DNA of 46,938 nucleotides. Origin: Streptococcus sp. LYSM12. Its GTDB lineage: Bacteria > Bacillota > Bacilli > Lactobacillales > Streptococcaceae. The stretch covers positions 1 to 46,938 of the forward strand of contig NZ_SPOZ01000020.1 in NCBI RefSeq assembly GCF_004569635.1, given 5' to 3'. The notes beneath the pieces are model-generated. The model saw only the letters and a list, made by a program, of their open reading frames with translations, ran no database searches and was not told the origin of the DNA. The position numbers were made by a program, and so were the translations under genes. Positions 8,811 through 18,609 of the stretch are shown here, one piece after another. Within the stretch, counting starts at the first letter, position 1, and every line of letters starts with the position of its first letter.

Positions 8811-9042
8811 GGAAGAAATTTATCAGCGGATTGAGGAAATTCTCATCGAGGAAAAAGGGGAGGACTTGCTGATTCGTCCGGATTTGATTGTCCAGAAAGA
8901 ACTGGCAGAGGATTCTGTCGAAATCATGGAGCTTGTTTTGCTCTTAGAAGATGAATTTCACATTACGATTTCAGATGAGGCGATTGAAAAATTTGAAACG
9001 CTGGCAGATATTGTAGATTATATTGAACAGAAAAGGGCATAG
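8803..9042 (+). CDS. acpP: Acyl carrier protein
   Basis: This small acidic carrier holds acyl chains on a phosphopantetheine arm. I choose the GTG at 8803 because an AGGAGG lies 6 nt upstream and the protein then has 79 aa, the usual length; an in-frame ATG at 8758 would add 15 residues and has no ribosome site. The attachment serine is Ser38 in [10 protein letters not shown], a variant of the common DSLD. Streptococci have another acp in the fab operon, so this copy next to plsX may serve phospholipid synthesis or uptake of outside fatty acids; that role is inference. Confidence 0.9.
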   Translation: MTKEEIYQRIEEILIEEKGEDLLIRPDLIVQKELAEDSVEIMELVLLLEDEFHITISDEAIEKFETLADIVDYIEQKRA

Positions 9043-9149
9043 TTGATGTCCTGTGGACAAGTGAAAGAATATTTAGTCACGTGAAACGGGGAGTGACTAT
9101 TCTTGTAAATGTTTAGAGCATGAGTAGTTTGACGTATCTATCCATTTAG
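9043..9149 (+). other. Spacer with imperfect hairpin after acpP
   Basis: AAGAATA(TTT)AGTCAC and GTGACTATTCTT (about 9066-9107) can pair as an imperfect stem. There is no T-run, so it is doubtful as a terminator. No coding sequence seen. Confidence 0.35.
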
Positions 9150-9755
9150 GGGACTAAAATACTCCAGTGGAGTATTTTAGCCCGCACCTTGAAATTCGAA
9201 AGTGCGGATACTCCAGTGTAGTATTTTAGCCCGCGCCTAGAAATTCGAAAGTTCGGAACACGAGTGTAGTATTTTAGCCCGCACCTAGAAATTCGAAAGT
9301 GCGGATACTCCAGTGTAGTATTTTAGCCCGCACCTAGAAATTCGAAAGTGCGGATACTCCAGTGGAGTATTTTAGCCCGCGCCTAGAAATTCGAAAGTTC
9401 GGAACACGAGTGTAGTATTTTAGCCCGCGCCTAGAAATTCGAAAGTTCGGATACTCCAGTGTAGTATTTTAGCCCGCGCCTAGAAATTCGAAAGTTCGGA
9501 ACACGAGTGTAGTATTTTAGCCCGCACCTTGAAATTCGAAAGTTCGGATACTCCAGTGTAGTATTTTAGCCCGCACCTTGAAATTCGAAAGTTCGGAACA
9601 CGAGTGTAGTATTTTAGCCCGCGCCTAGAAATTCGAAAGTTCGGATACTCCAGTGTAGTATTTTAGCCCGCGCCTAGAAATTCGAAAGTTCGGATACACT
9701 AGTGTAGTATTTTAGCCCGCGCCTAGAAATCCGAACGCGTGGAACACGAGTGGAG
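9150..9755 (+). repeat. Tandem repeat array of 48/49-bp units
   Basis: Units begin GTATTTTAGCCCGC at 9172, 9221, 9269, 9318, 9367, 9415, 9464, 9512, 9561, 9609, 9658 and 9707, followed by a worn end near 9755. Each unit holds GAAATTCGAAAGT and ends in either ATACTCCAGTGTA (49-bp type A) or AACACGAGTGTA (48-bp type B). Two junctions, at 9160 and 9356, keep the palindrome ATACTCCAGTGGAGTAT. CCGCAC...GTGCGG can form a second stem in some units. There are stops in all frames and no long reading frame, so it is non-coding. Confidence 0.95.
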
Positions 9756-9867
9756 AGCTAGCAGTCTTCAAGCTTTTTAATGAGCAGTGTAAAAAAGATA
9801 GGTTTCTTAGACTCTACAGACTCTGCGTGAACCTCCTATGTTTACTTTGCTTGCTTTATGGCTTTTG

Positions 9868-9938
9868 TATAGTCATTTAGTCTATCTTTTATTACTTCGT
9901 TCACTCGCTTTGCCGTACTCTAGTACTAAAAGACTATA
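9868..9938 (+). mobile_element. RUP-like MITE, copy B (short form)
   Basis: The 71-bp element begins TATAGTCATTTAGT and ends ACTAAAAGACTATA, giving terminal inverted repeats of 14 bp with one mismatch. Its body TTCACTCGCTTTGCCGTACT matches copies at 16114 and 18954. It lacks the part between the two TAGTAC repeats present in the longer copies, so it looks like a deletion derivative. It has no coding capacity. Confidence 0.8.
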
Positions 9939-10015
9939 GCTTGTAAAGGAGTGACAGTATAGGGAGAGTGTCCTAGCAGGAAATTCCTATCTTTTGTGTG
10001 ATGTATAAAACAGAT

Positions 10016-10028
10016 AAACGTTCGTCTT
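10016..10028 (-). promoter_or_regulatory. PurBox-like site upstream of purC
   Basis: On the minus strand this reads AAGACGAACGTTT, with the CGAAC core of the PurR box (AWWWCCGAACWWT). It lies about 80-90 bp before the likely transcription start, close to the distance known for lactococcal and streptococcal PurR activation. Confidence 0.4.
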
Positions 10029-10074
10029 TTGGCTTACGTTTTTTTCTTTGTCGGGGTGTATCACTGGTATCTTC

Positions 10075-10103
10075 TTGAATAAACGAATGTTATGTGTTAA
10101 AAT
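10075..10103 (+). promoter_or_regulatory. purC promoter with AAACGAATG motif in the spacer
   Basis: TTGAAT, 17 nt and TAAAAT (with TGT just before, an extended -10) make a good promoter. The spacer begins with AAACGAATG (10081-10089), also seen before purD and purH. A further CGAACAAT (10136-10143) sits right at the purC start. Confidence 0.7.
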
Positions 10104-10146
10104 ATAGCATAACATTAAAAAATAAAAAACAAAGGCGAACAATATT

Positions 10147-10854
10147 ATGAAGCAATCATTGTTATATTCGGGGAAAGCTAAGGATATTTATTCAACGGAA
10201 AAGGATGAGCTGATTGTCTCTTGCTATAAGGATCAGGCGACAGCTTTTAATGGTCTAAAAAAGGAAGAAGTCATCGGAAAGGGACGGCTGAATAATCAGA
10301 TTTCGTCTTTGATTTTTGAAAAATTAAATCGGGCAGGCATTGCAACCCACTTTATTGAAAAACTGTCTGATACGGAGCAGTTGAACAAAAAGGTTGAGAT
10401 TATTCCGCTGGAAGTGGTGCTACGTAATTATACAGCAGGTTCTTTTTCCAAGCGTTTTGGTGTAGCAGAAGGGATCAAGTTGGAGCAGCCAATTGTGGAA
10501 TTTTATTATAAAAAAGATGAATTGGATGATCCTTTTATCAACGATGAACATATTGCCTTTCTGGATCTTGCTTCAAGAGAAGAAATCAGCTACATTAAGG
10601 AAGAAACAAGAAATATCAATCGTTTGTTAACTGCCTGGTTTGCAGAAATTGGTCTAACATTGATTGATTTTAAGTTGGAATTTGGTAAGGACAAGGACGG
10701 TAAGATTATCTTAGCGGATGAATTTTCACCGGATAATTGTAGGCTCTGGGATGCAGACGGACATCATATGGACAAGGATGTCTTTCGTCGAGGTCTTGGA
10801 GAGATGACGGATGTCTATCAAGTCGTGTGGGAAAAATTACAGGAGTTGAACTAA
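10147..10854 (+). CDS. purC: SAICAR synthetase (phosphoribosylaminoimidazole-succinocarboxamide synthase)
   Basis: PurC joins CAIR and aspartate with ATP to give SAICAR, step 8 of IMP synthesis. The 235-aa protein has the family signatures [10 protein letters not shown] (ATP loop, residues 7-16), [11 protein letters not shown] (about 96) and [14 protein letters not shown] (about 190). It is the first gene of the pur block, as in other streptococci, and is preceded by a promoter with PurBox-like sites. AAAGG is the ribosome site. Only one base separates its stop codon from purL. Confidence 0.97.
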   Translation: MKQSLLYSGKAKDIYSTEKDELIVSCYKDQATAFNGLKKEEVIGKGRLNNQISSLIFEKLNRAGIATHFIEKLSDTEQLNKKVEIIPLEVVLRNYTAGSFSKRFGVAEGIKLEQPIVEFYYKKDELDDPFINDEHIAFLDLASREEISYIKEETRNINRLLTAWFAEIGLTLIDFKLEFGKDKDGKIILADEFSPDNCRLWDADGHHMDKDVFRRGLGEMTDVYQVVWEKLQELN

Positions 10855-10855
10855 G

Positions 10856-13800
10856 ATGAACAAACGGATTTTTGTTGAGAAAAAAGTGAGTTTTCAGATT
10901 AAAGCAGAGAGTTTGCTACGTGAATTGCAGGAGCGATTAGCAGTTACAAGTTTGATGAGCTTGCGTTTGGTACAGGTCTATGATGTTTTTGGTTTGGATG
11001 AGGCCTTATTGGCGGTAGCTGAGGAGCGGATTTTTTCAGAAAAGGTGACCGATACACTTCTAACCGACAGCGAGGTGGTAGATGGACTTGCAAACAGCCG
11101 TTTCTTTGCTATTGAGGCTCTTCCTGGGCAATTTGATCAGCGTGCAGCAAGCAGTCAGGAAGCACTTTTTCTCTTAGGAGCTGGCAGTAGCGTGACGGTA
11201 AAAACAGCGCAGCTCTACCTCTTGAATGCGGATGTGAGCGATGAGGATTTTGCGAAGATACAGGCTTATTTGCTCAATCCTGTGGATTCACGCTTCAAAG
11301 ATATCACAAATGGTTTGGAAGAACCGGTCTTTTCAAGTTCTGATACGGTTATTCCTGTGCTTGATTTTTTCCTGAATTATACCGCAGTGGATTTTGCCCA
11401 ATATAAAAAAGACCAGGGCCTTGCCATGGAAGTGGCGGATTTACTCTTTATTCAAGACTATTTTGCTTCCATCGGTCGCTGTCCGACAGAGACAGAGCTG
11501 AAAGTTTTGGATACCTATTGGTCAGACCATTGTCGCCATACAACATTTGAGACAGAGTTACGCCAGATAGATTTTTCAGAATCGTGCTTTCAAGAACAGC
11601 TACAGACGACTTATGATAAATATCTTGCGATGAGGCGGGAACTGGGGCGAGCGGATAAGCCACAGACACTCATGGATATGGCAACGATTTTTGGGCGATA
11701 TGAGCGGGCTAATGGACGCTTGGATGATCTGGAGGTCTCAGATGAAATCAATGCTTGCTCGGTAGAAATTGAAGTAGATGTAAACGGTGTTAAAGAGCCA
11801 TGGCTCTTGATGTTTAAAAACGAGACCCATAATCATCCAACAGAAATTGAACCTTTTGGTGGTGCGGCAACCTGTATTGGAGGGGCCATTCGCGATCCGC
11901 TTTCAGGTCGTTCCTATGTTTATCAGGCTATGCGGATTTCTGGAGCAGGTGATATTACTCAGCCCTTGTCTGAAACTCGCCCAGGAAAACTATCACAACA
12001 AGTCATCTCTAAAACTGCTGCCCATGGTTACTCTTCTTATGGAAATCAAATTGGTCTTGCAACAACCTATGTACGGGAATACTTCCACCCAGGATTTGTG
12101 GCAAAACGTATGGAATTAGGTGCCGTTGTTGGAGCTGCTCCAAAGGAAAATGTGATTCGTGAACAGCCGGTTGCAGGAGATGTGATTATTCTCCTTGGTG
12201 GAAAAACAGGTCGTGACGGCGTGGGTGGAGCGACAGGTTCATCCAAGGTTCAGACAGTAGCATCTGTTGAAACAGCTGGAGCGGAAGTTCAAAAAGGAAA
12301 CGCGATTGAGGAGCGGAAAATTCAACGACTCTTTCGCGATAAAACTGTAACTCGCTTGATAAAAAAATCCAATGATTTTGGGGCAGGTGGGGTCTGTGTT
12401 GCTATTGGTGAATTGGCAGTGGGTCTTGAAATTGATTTGGACAAGGTACCCCTAAAGTATCAAGGTTTGAATGGGACAGAAATTGCCATTTCAGAAAGCC
12501 AAGAGCGCATGGCTGTGGTCGTTTCTCCAGAAGATGTGGAGACCTTTATTGCCTTAGCAGCTAAGGAGAATATTCTAGCAGTTTCTGTAGCCCGAGTGAC
12601 TGAAACACCAAATCTTGTCATGATGTGGAAAGGGCAGAAGATTGTCGATATTGAGCGTTCTTTCCTTGATACCAATGGTGTACGTGTGGTGGTAGACGCA
12701 AAGGTGATAGATAGTCCACATCTCTTGCCAGAGCAACGAACGACTTCACTAGAGACCTTGAAAGAGGATATACAGGATGTATTGTCGGACTTGAATCATG
12801 CTAGCCAAAAGGGTTTGCAGACGATTTTTGATAGTTCGGTTGGTCGTTCAACGGTCAATCATCCACTAGGTGGGCGTTACCAACTCACACCGCCAGAAAG
12901 TTCGGTTCAGAAATTGCCAGTAGAGCATGGTGTGACAGAAACCGTTTCTGTCATTGCTCAAGGCTACAATCCTTTGATTGCAGAATGGTCTCCTTACCAT
13001 GGAGCAGCCTATGCTGTGATTGAGGCTACGAGTCGTTTGGTGGCAACAGGCAGCAATTGGGAAAAGGCGCGCTTTTCGTATCAGGAATATTTTGAACGGA
13101 TGGATAAAGAGGCTACACGTTTTGGAAAACCTGTAGCGGCACTACTTGGTTCTATTGAGGCTCAGATTCAGTTGGGTCTTCCATCAATTGGTGGCAAGGA
13201 TTCTATGTCTGGAACCTTTGAAGAATTGACAGTTCCTCCGACCTTGGTGGCTTTTGGAGTAACAACTTCAACAGTTCCTCGGATCTTGTCGCCAGAGTTT
13301 AAGGCAGCTGGTGAATATCTCTATTACATTCCGGGAACAGCTATTTCTAAAGAGATTGATTTTACGACTATCAAAGAAAATTTCAATCGCTTTACAGAAA
13401 TTCAAAGAAAATACAACATTACAGCAGCGGCTGCAGTCAAATATGGTGGTGTTGTAGAAGCTCTCGCACTTATGACTTTTGGTAACCGCATCGGAGCAAG
13501 TGTAGTACTTGCCCAGCTAGAAACCAGCTTACAAGGTCAACTGGGAGGATTTGTCTTCACTAGTCCAGATGAGATTGAGGGACTTCTAACTATTGGACAG
13601 ACAACAGGTGAAGCAACTCTCATCATCAATGGTGTGGAGTTAGCCCTTGCAGACTTACAGGCAAGTTTTGAGGGAACTTTTGAGGGAATTTACCCGACTG
13701 TCTTTAAACAGGAAAGTCATATAGCAGAAGTGACCCCAGTCAGGACAGACTTTGTTCGAAAGAGCAAGGAAGAAATTGTGCAACCGTTGGTATATATTCC

Positions 13801-14581
13801 AGTCTTTCCAGGGACTAACTCCGAGTATGATTCAGCCAAGGCTTTTGAGCAAGCAGGTGCCAAGGTACGACTCGAGCCATTTGTGAACTTGGATGAAGCT
13901 AGTCTTGCTCAGTCTGTTGAAAACATGGCTACCTCTATTAACCAAGCGCAGATTCTCTTTTTTGCAGGTGGATTTTCAGCGGCAGATGAGCCAGATGGAT
14001 CTGCTAAATTCATTGTCAATATTCTGCTCAATGAGAAAATCAAGACGGCAATAGATGCTTTTATTGCGCGTGGAGGTCTTGTTATTGGTATCTGTAATGG
14101 CTTCCAAGCCCTTGTTAAATCAGGTCTCTTGCCGTATGGAAACTTTGAAGAAGCAGGTGAAGCGAGCCCGACCCTCTTTTACAATGATGCCAACCAACAT
14201 GTGGCAAAAATGGTGGAGACCCGCATTGTCAATACTAATTCACCGTGGCTTGCTGGTGTTGAAGTCGGTGATATTCACACTATTCCAGTATCGCATGGAG
14301 AAGGAAAATTTGTCGTAACACCGACAGAATTTGCAGAACTTCGTGACAATGGGCAAATTTTTAGCCAGTATGTGGATTTTGAAGGACAAGCAAGTATGGA
14401 TAGTCGTTACAATCCAAACGGGTCCTTGTATGCCATTGAGGGGATTACCAGTAAGAATGGACAAATCATTGGGAAAATGGGGCATTCTGAACGTTATGAA
14501 TCAGGACTATTTCAAAATATTCCAGGAAATAAGGATCAACGATTATTTATTTCAGCAGTTAACTTTTTTAAACATAAATAG
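10856..14581 (+). CDS. purL: FGAM synthase, long fused form
   Basis: PurL turns FGAR, glutamine and ATP into FGAM, step 4. At 1241 aa it is the large one-chain type with its own glutaminase domain, so no purS or purQ is needed and none is seen. The synthase part has HNHPTEIEPFGGAATCIGG from His325. The C-terminal amidotransferase starts near residue 980 (PVFPGTNSEYD); its triad is Cys1080 in GICNGF, His1210 and Glu1212 in GHSER. This long type is usual in enterobacteria and streptococci, while bacilli have the split form. Confidence 0.97.
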   Translation: MNKRIFVEKKVSFQIKAESLLRELQERLAVTSLMSLRLVQVYDVFGLDEALLAVAEERIFSEKVTDTLLTDSEVVDGLANSRFFAIEALPGQFDQRAASSQEALFLLGAGSSVTVKTAQLYLLNADVSDEDFAKIQAYLLNPVDSRFKDITNGLEEPVFSSSDTVIPVLDFFLNYTAVDFAQYKKDQGLAMEVADLLFIQDYFASIGRCPTETELKVLDTYWSDHCRHTTFETELRQIDFSESCFQEQLQTTYDKYLAMRRELGRADKPQTLMDMATIFGRYERANGRLDDLEVSDEINACSVEIEVDVNGVKEPWLLMFKNETHNHPTEIEPFGGAATCIGGAIRDPLSGRSYVYQAMRISGAGDITQPLSETRPGKLSQQVISKTAAHGYSSYGNQIGLATTYVREYFHPGFVAKRMELGAVVGAAPKENVIREQPVAGDVIILLGGKTGRDGVGGATGSSKVQTVASVETAGAEVQKGNAIEERKIQRLFRDKTVTRLIKKSNDFGAGGVCVAIGELAVGLEIDLDKVPLKYQGLNGTEIAISESQERMAVVVSPEDVETFIALAAKENILAVSVARVTETPNLVMMWKGQKIVDIERSFLDTNGVRVVVDAKVIDSPHLLPEQRTTSLETLKEDIQDVLSDLNHASQKGLQTIFDSSVGRSTVNHPLGGRYQLTPPESSVQKLPVEHGVTETVSVIAQGYNPLIAEWSPYHGAAYAVIEATSRLVATGSNWEKARFSYQEYFERMDKEATRFGKPVAALLGSIEAQIQLGLPSIGGKDSMSGTFEELTVPPTLVAFGVTTSTVPRILSPEFKAAGEYLYYIPGTAISKEIDFTTIKENFNRFTEIQRKYNITAAAAVKYGGVVEALALMTFGNRIGASVVLAQLETSLQGQLGGFVFTSPDEIEGLLTIGQTTGEATLIINGVELALADLQASFEGTFEGIYPTVFKQESHIAEVTPVRTDFVRKSKEEIVQPLVYIPVFPGTNSEYDSAKAFEQAGAKVRLEPFVNLDEASLAQSVENMATSINQAQILFFAGGFSAADEPDGSAKFIVNILLNEKIKTAIDAFIARGGLVIGICNGFQALVKSGLLPYGNFEEAGEASPTLFYNDANQHVAKMVETRIVNTNSPWLAGVEVGDIHTIPVSHGEGKFVVTPTEFAELRDNGQIFSQYVDFEGQASMDSRYNPNGSLYAIEGITSKNGQIIGKMGHSERYESGLFQNIPGNKDQRLFISAVNFFKHK

Positions 14582-14647
14582 AGAGTAGTTAGGGTGAGAT
14601 GCTCTCTCCTTTCTACCAACTTAAAAGAATCAGCAAGAAGGACAATC

Positions 14648-16102
14648 ATGACTTACGAAAAAAAATCTCTCAATGAAGAATGTGGAGTTTTTGGGATTTG
14701 GGGGCATCCTCAAGCAGCTCAAGTAACTTATTTTGGTTTGCATAGTTTACAGCACCGTGGCCAGGAGGGAGCTGGGATTGTTTCTAATTCTAATGGGAGC
14801 CTGCGAGGCTACCGTGAGAAGGGATTGTTGTCAGAAGTCTTTAAAAATCCAGATGATTTGGATACATTAACGGGCAAGGCAGCGATTGGACACGTTCGTT
14901 ATGCGACAGCAGGAGCAGCGGATATTCGGAATATTCAACCCTTTCTCTATAAATTTCATGATGGAGAATTCGGATTAGCTCACAATGGAAATTTGACAAA
15001 TGCCATTTCTCTCCGAAAAGAATTAGAAAAACAAGGTGCGATTTTCAACGCGTCATCTGATACAGAAATTTTGATGCACCTCATTCGTCGTAGCCATAAT
15101 CCTAGCTTTATGGGTAAAATTAAAGAGGCTTTAAATACAGTTAAGGGTGGCTTTGCCTATCTGCTTTTAACAGAGGATAAACTGATTGCTGCTTTAGACC
15201 CGAATGGTTTTCGCCCCTTGTCCATCGGACGAATGAAAAATGGAGCTTGGGTTGTTTCATCAGAAACATGTGCTTTTGAAGTAGTGGGAGCAGAGTGGGT
15301 TAGAGATGTCAAACCCGGTGAAGTAATCATCATTGATGATGATGGAATTCAGTATGATACCTATACGGAGGACACCCAGCTGGCAATTTGCTCAATGGAG
15401 TATGTGTATTTTGCCCGCCCTGATTCTGATATTGCAGGAGTCAATGTTCATACAGCTCGTAAGAATATGGGACGCCGTTTAGCACGGGAGTTTAAGCATT
15501 CAGCGGACATTGTTGTTGGAGTCCCTAATTCGTCACTATCGGCTGCTATGGGCTTTGCAGAAGAGTCTGGTCTGCCTAATGAGATGGGCTTGGTGAAAAA
15601 TCAATATACACAACGCACCTTTATCCAACCAACTCAAGAACTTCGTGAGCAAGGGGTTCGAATGAAATTGTCAGCTGTTTCTAGTGTCGTCAAGGGTAAG
15701 CGGGTGGTCATGGTGGATGATTCTATCGTTCGTGGAACAACTTCTCGTCGTATAGTTCAGCTTTTGAAAGAAGCAGGAGCAGCGGAGGTTCATGTAGCTA
15801 TCGGTAGCCCAGAGTTGAAATATCCATGTTTTTATGGCATCGATATTCAAACTCGTCGAGAATTGATTTCAGCTAATCATACAGTTGATGAAGTTTGTGA
15901 GATTATCGGTGCAGATAGTTTGACTTATCTATCCTTGGAGGGGCTGATTGAATCAATTGGACTGGATACAGATGCTCCAAATGGTGGTTTGTGTGTAGCT
16001 TATTTTGATGGGAAATACCCAACACCACTTTATGACTATGAAGATGCTTACTTGAAGAGTTTAGAAGAGAAAGTTAGCTTTCATATCGATTATGTTAAAT
16101 AG
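14648..16102 (+). CDS. purF: Amidophosphoribosyltransferase
   Basis: PurF makes 5-phosphoribosylamine from PRPP and glutamine, the first committed step. I choose ATG 14648, with AGAAGGA 7 nt upstream, over the in-frame ATG at 14594. The protein then has 484 aa and an 11-residue propeptide before Cys12 in NEECGVFG, which becomes the N-terminal catalytic cysteine after self-cleavage, as in Bacillus. The PRPP loop [13 protein letters not shown] has Asp357 and Asp358. [13 protein letters not shown] is also typical. Cysteines at conserved places suggest the iron-sulfur cluster type, but this is not certain. Confidence 0.96.
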   Translation: MTYEKKSLNEECGVFGIWGHPQAAQVTYFGLHSLQHRGQEGAGIVSNSNGSLRGYREKGLLSEVFKNPDDLDTLTGKAAIGHVRYATAGAADIRNIQPFLYKFHDGEFGLAHNGNLTNAISLRKELEKQGAIFNASSDTEILMHLIRRSHNPSFMGKIKEALNTVKGGFAYLLLTEDKLIAALDPNGFRPLSIGRMKNGAWVVSSETCAFEVVGAEWVRDVKPGEVIIIDDDGIQYDTYTEDTQLAICSMEYVYFARPDSDIAGVNVHTARKNMGRRLAREFKHSADIVVGVPNSSLSAAMGFAEESGLPNEMGLVKNQYTQRTFIQPTQELREQGVRMKLSAVSSVVKGKRVVMVDDSIVRGTTSRRIVQLLKEAGAAEVHVAIGSPELKYPCFYGIDIQTRRELISANHTVDEVCEIIGADSLTYLSLEGLIESIGLDTDAPNGGLCVAYFDGKYPTPLYDYEDAYLKSLEEKVSFHIDYVK

Positions 16103-16113
16103 TTTTGTCACGT

Positions 16114-16207
16114 TATAGTTGTTTCGTTTACTTTTCGTACTAGGCAAGGAGCTGCAGGCTGTACTAGAGTACGGAAAAGCGAGTGAACGAAGTAATAAAA
16201 GATTATA
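16114..16207 (-). mobile_element. RUP-like MITE, copy C
   Basis: Read on the minus strand it begins TATAATCTTTTATTACTTCG and ends GTAAACGAAACAACTATA. The centre CCGTACTCTAGTAC, AGCCTGCAGCT and CTAGTACGAAAAG matches copy D. It starts 11 nt after the purF stop codon. Confidence 0.8.
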
Positions 16208-16757
16208 AAAGCAATAGAGATAGTGAGTTGAGAGGTTGGGATGAGAGTACCCAATCTCATTAAGGCTTATAGTGTGAACCATTTGATGTGTACCGATCGT
16301 CAGATGAGTGATGACGGATGCTTGGCTTTAAAACTGAATAGCGAAGATAATCCAGTGGACTATGCTAGATTGAAGCTAGAAATAAAGGAGTAAGGACAAT
16401 CGAGACGTTGAAATCACGGTTGAGTTCCTTTCTTAACAAAAAGCAGGAAAATAAAATGAGAGGAAAATGCTTATGCACTACGTCTTATGATTGACTAAAG
16501 ATGAAAGCATTTGTCGGTGGTTCCTTTATCCCAGAGGTCCAAAGCTCATATTTGTCAAACATCACTTTCTTTCGTCGTTGGCTTACTTTGCTGAACTTCA
16601 GTTCGACCGAGAAGCTAGCCTTGCTATCCTTATCCCCAACCGTTCACAATTCTTAATTGTGAAAACTAGTTAGAATTTCATTTTTATTAGAGTAGAAAAA
16701 TGGTGCAATCTCCAATATAGTTTTTTAACAAATAAAAAAAAGAGAAGGAAAAATATT
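16208..16757 (+). other. Gap between purF and purM
   Basis: Besides the small reading frame at 16241, I see GAGGTTGGG...CCCAATCTC (16231-16257) and TTCACAATT-CTT-AATTGTGAA (16643-16663) as hairpins. The latter could slow or end transcription although no T-run follows. An open frame at 16491-16673 has no ribosome site and odd composition, so I do not call it. Confidence 0.5.
16241..16393 (+). CDS. Possible small protein or gene remnant, 50 aa
   Basis: The ATG follows GAGAGG by a few bases, and the frame stays open for 50 codons and ends DNPVDYARLKLEIKE. I do not recognise the family. A decayed stretch at 29226-29288 encodes EWFDLSINEHNPLNYSNLRLE in one frame, clearly related to the last 25 residues here, so both may be pieces of an older gene. 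The start lies inside a hairpin. Expression is uncertain. Confidence 0.35.
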   Translation: MRVPNLIKAYSVNHLMCTDRQMSDDGCLALKLNSEDNPVDYARLKLEIKE

Positions 16758-17777
16758 ATGTCTAAAAATGCTTATGCTCAATCTGGCGTTGATGTGGAAG
16801 CTGGCTACGAGGTGGTTGAGCGGATAAAAAAACATGTGGCGCGTACTGAACGTCTTGGTGTGATGGGAGCTCTCGGTGGCTTTGGTGGAATGTTTGACCT
16901 CACAACTACTGGTGTGAAAGAGCCTGTGTTGATTTCAGGTACAGATGGTGTTGGAACTAAGTTGATGCTTGCGATCAAGTATGACAAGCATGATACGATT
17001 GGTCAAGACTGTGTAGCTATGTGCGTGAACGATATCATTGCTGCTGGAGCGGAGCCTCTCTATTTCCTTGACTATGTAGCGACTGGTAAGAATGTGCCAG
17101 AAAAGTTGGAGCAGGTTGTTGCTGGTGTGGCTGAGGGCTGTGTTCAAGCTGGTGCTGCTCTGATTGGTGGTGAGACAGCTGAAATGCCTGGTATGTATGG
17201 AGAAGATGACTATGACTTGGCAGGCTTTGCAGTAGGTATCGCTGAGAAATCCCAAACTATTGATGGTTCAAACGTTCAATCTGGCGATGTTCTTTTAGGC
17301 CTTGCTTCTAGCGGGATTCATTCGAATGGCTATTCTTTGGTTCGCCGTGTTTTTGCAGGCTATACAGGAGATGAGGTACTACCTGAACTAGACGGCAAGC
17401 CCCTTAAGGAAGTGTTGCTTGAACCAACACGTATCTACGTTAAAGCCTTGCTTCCACTGATAAAAGCAAATTTGGTACATGGGATTGCCCATATTACAGG
17501 TGGTGGATTTATTGAAAATATTCCACGGATGTTTGGTTCAGAACTAGCCGCTGAGATTGATGAAAAACAAGTGCCAGTCTTGCCGATTTTTAAGGTTTTG
17601 GAGAAATATGGTAAGATTCCTCATGCGGAAATGTTTGAAATTTTCAATATGGGTCTTGGAATGGTTCTTGCGGTAGCAGCAGAAGATGTGGAGCGCGTCA
17701 GAGAACTAGTCGACGAAGAAGTCTATGAAATCGGTCGAATCGTGGAAAAAACGGATGCTAGTGTGGTAATCAAGTAG
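16758..17777 (+). CDS. purM: AIR synthetase (phosphoribosylformylglycinamidine cyclo-ligase)
   Basis: PurM closes the imidazole ring of FGAM to give AIR with ATP, step 5. The 339-aa protein has the motifs [22 protein letters not shown] (about residue 60), [18 protein letters not shown] and [11 protein letters not shown], and the usual length. AGAAGG lies 9 nt before the start. It is separated from purF by about 650 bp of repeats, so it may depend on read-through. Confidence 0.97.
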   Translation: MSKNAYAQSGVDVEAGYEVVERIKKHVARTERLGVMGALGGFGGMFDLTTTGVKEPVLISGTDGVGTKLMLAIKYDKHDTIGQDCVAMCVNDIIAAGAEPLYFLDYVATGKNVPEKLEQVVAGVAEGCVQAGAALIGGETAEMPGMYGEDDYDLAGFAVGIAEKSQTIDGSNVQSGDVLLGLASSGIHSNGYSLVRRVFAGYTGDEVLPELDGKPLKEVLLEPTRIYVKALLPLIKANLVHGIAHITGGGFIENIPRMFGSELAAEIDEKQVPVLPIFKVLEKYGKIPHAEMFEIFNMGLGMVLAVAAEDVERVRELVDEEVYEIGRIVEKTDASVVIK

Positions 17778-17874
17778 TGATAGCGTTGCTATTGATTGGC
17801 GCTCAAAAAATTGAAGAAAGGAATGTTTAGTTAGGTGTTCTAGCTGAACACGGGATAGTTTTCTAGGAGTAAAC

Positions 17875-18546
17875 ATGAAAGTTGAAAAGGGTGTTTCTTT
17901 TTCACTTTCAAATGTTGCGGTTCAAACCTATAATAATTCACTGAATTGTTTTACTTCTATGGAAATTTTCGGAAAGCCGGATAATCCCTTTATATCGAAT
18001 ATGAAAATCGCAGTTTTTGCCTCAGGAAATGGGTCTAATTTTCAAGTGATTGCCGATCAGTTTCCAGTTGAATTTATTTTTTCAGATAAGCGAGCAGCTT
18101 ATGTCTTAGAACGGGCTCAAAAGGTAGGGATAACAAGTTATGCTTTTGAATTAAAGGAATTTGATACAAAGGTAGCCTATGAACAGGCGATTGTTGACTT
18201 GTTAGAACAGCATCAGATTGATCTAGTGGTCTTAGCAGGCTACATGAAAATTGTCAGTGAAACCTTGTTATCAGCTTATGAAGGGCGTATCATCAATATT
18301 CATCCAGCCTATTTACCGGAATTTCCTGGTGCTCATGGAATTGAAGATGCGTGGGAGGCAGGCGTTGATCAATCTGGTGTGACCGTTCATTGGGTGGATA
18401 GAGGGATTGATACAGGACAGATTATCAAGCAGGTGCGTGTACCGCGCTACAAGGAGGATAGCTTGGAGGATTTTGAAACTAGGATTCACGAAGCAGAATA
18501 CCAGCTCTACCCAGAGGCGATTAGGGAGTTACTCTCTCGTTTGTAA
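17875..18546 (+). CDS. purN: GAR transformylase, possibly with N-terminal extension
   Basis: PurN adds a formyl group from 10-formyl-THF to GAR, step 3. The family domain starts at the internal ATG 18001 (MKIAVFASGNGSNFQ) and is 181 aa, the usual length. That ATG has no clear ribosome site. The upstream in-frame ATG at 17875 has CTAGGAG 7 nt away and would give 223 aa, with 42 extra residues that resemble nothing I know. I report the longer form because of its ribosome site. Catalytic residues are in NIHPAYLPEFPG and HWVDRGIDTGQI. Confidence 0.85.
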   Translation: MKVEKGVSFSLSNVAVQTYNNSLNCFTSMEIFGKPDNPFISNMKIAVFASGNGSNFQVIADQFPVEFIFSDKRAAYVLERAQKVGITSYAFELKEFDTKVAYEQAIVDLLEQHQIDLVVLAGYMKIVSETLLSAYEGRIINIHPAYLPEFPGAHGIEDAWEAGVDQSGVTVHWVDRGIDTGQIIKQVRVPRYKEDSLEDFETRIHEAEYQLYPEAIRELLSRL

Positions 18547-18609
18547 ATCAAATATGATAGACTTTCGGTTATCATGATGGATTTCAGAGAAAGAGAGGAA
18601 GATTTCCAA

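Noticed and set aside
9150..9755. CRISPR array
   Set aside because: The units are continuous with no unique spacers; the only variable parts are two recurring end types. No cas genes lie nearby.
10856..14581. Separate purS or purQ genes
   Set aside because: PurL is the long fused type with its own glutaminase domain; no separate genes are needed or seen.
14594..14647. Earlier purF start
   Set aside because: It would put 18 residues before the 11-residue propeptide; the ribosome site supports 14648.
16491..16673. 60-codon open frame before purM
   Set aside because: No ribosome site, hairpin at its end, unusual composition, and no sign of a known protein.
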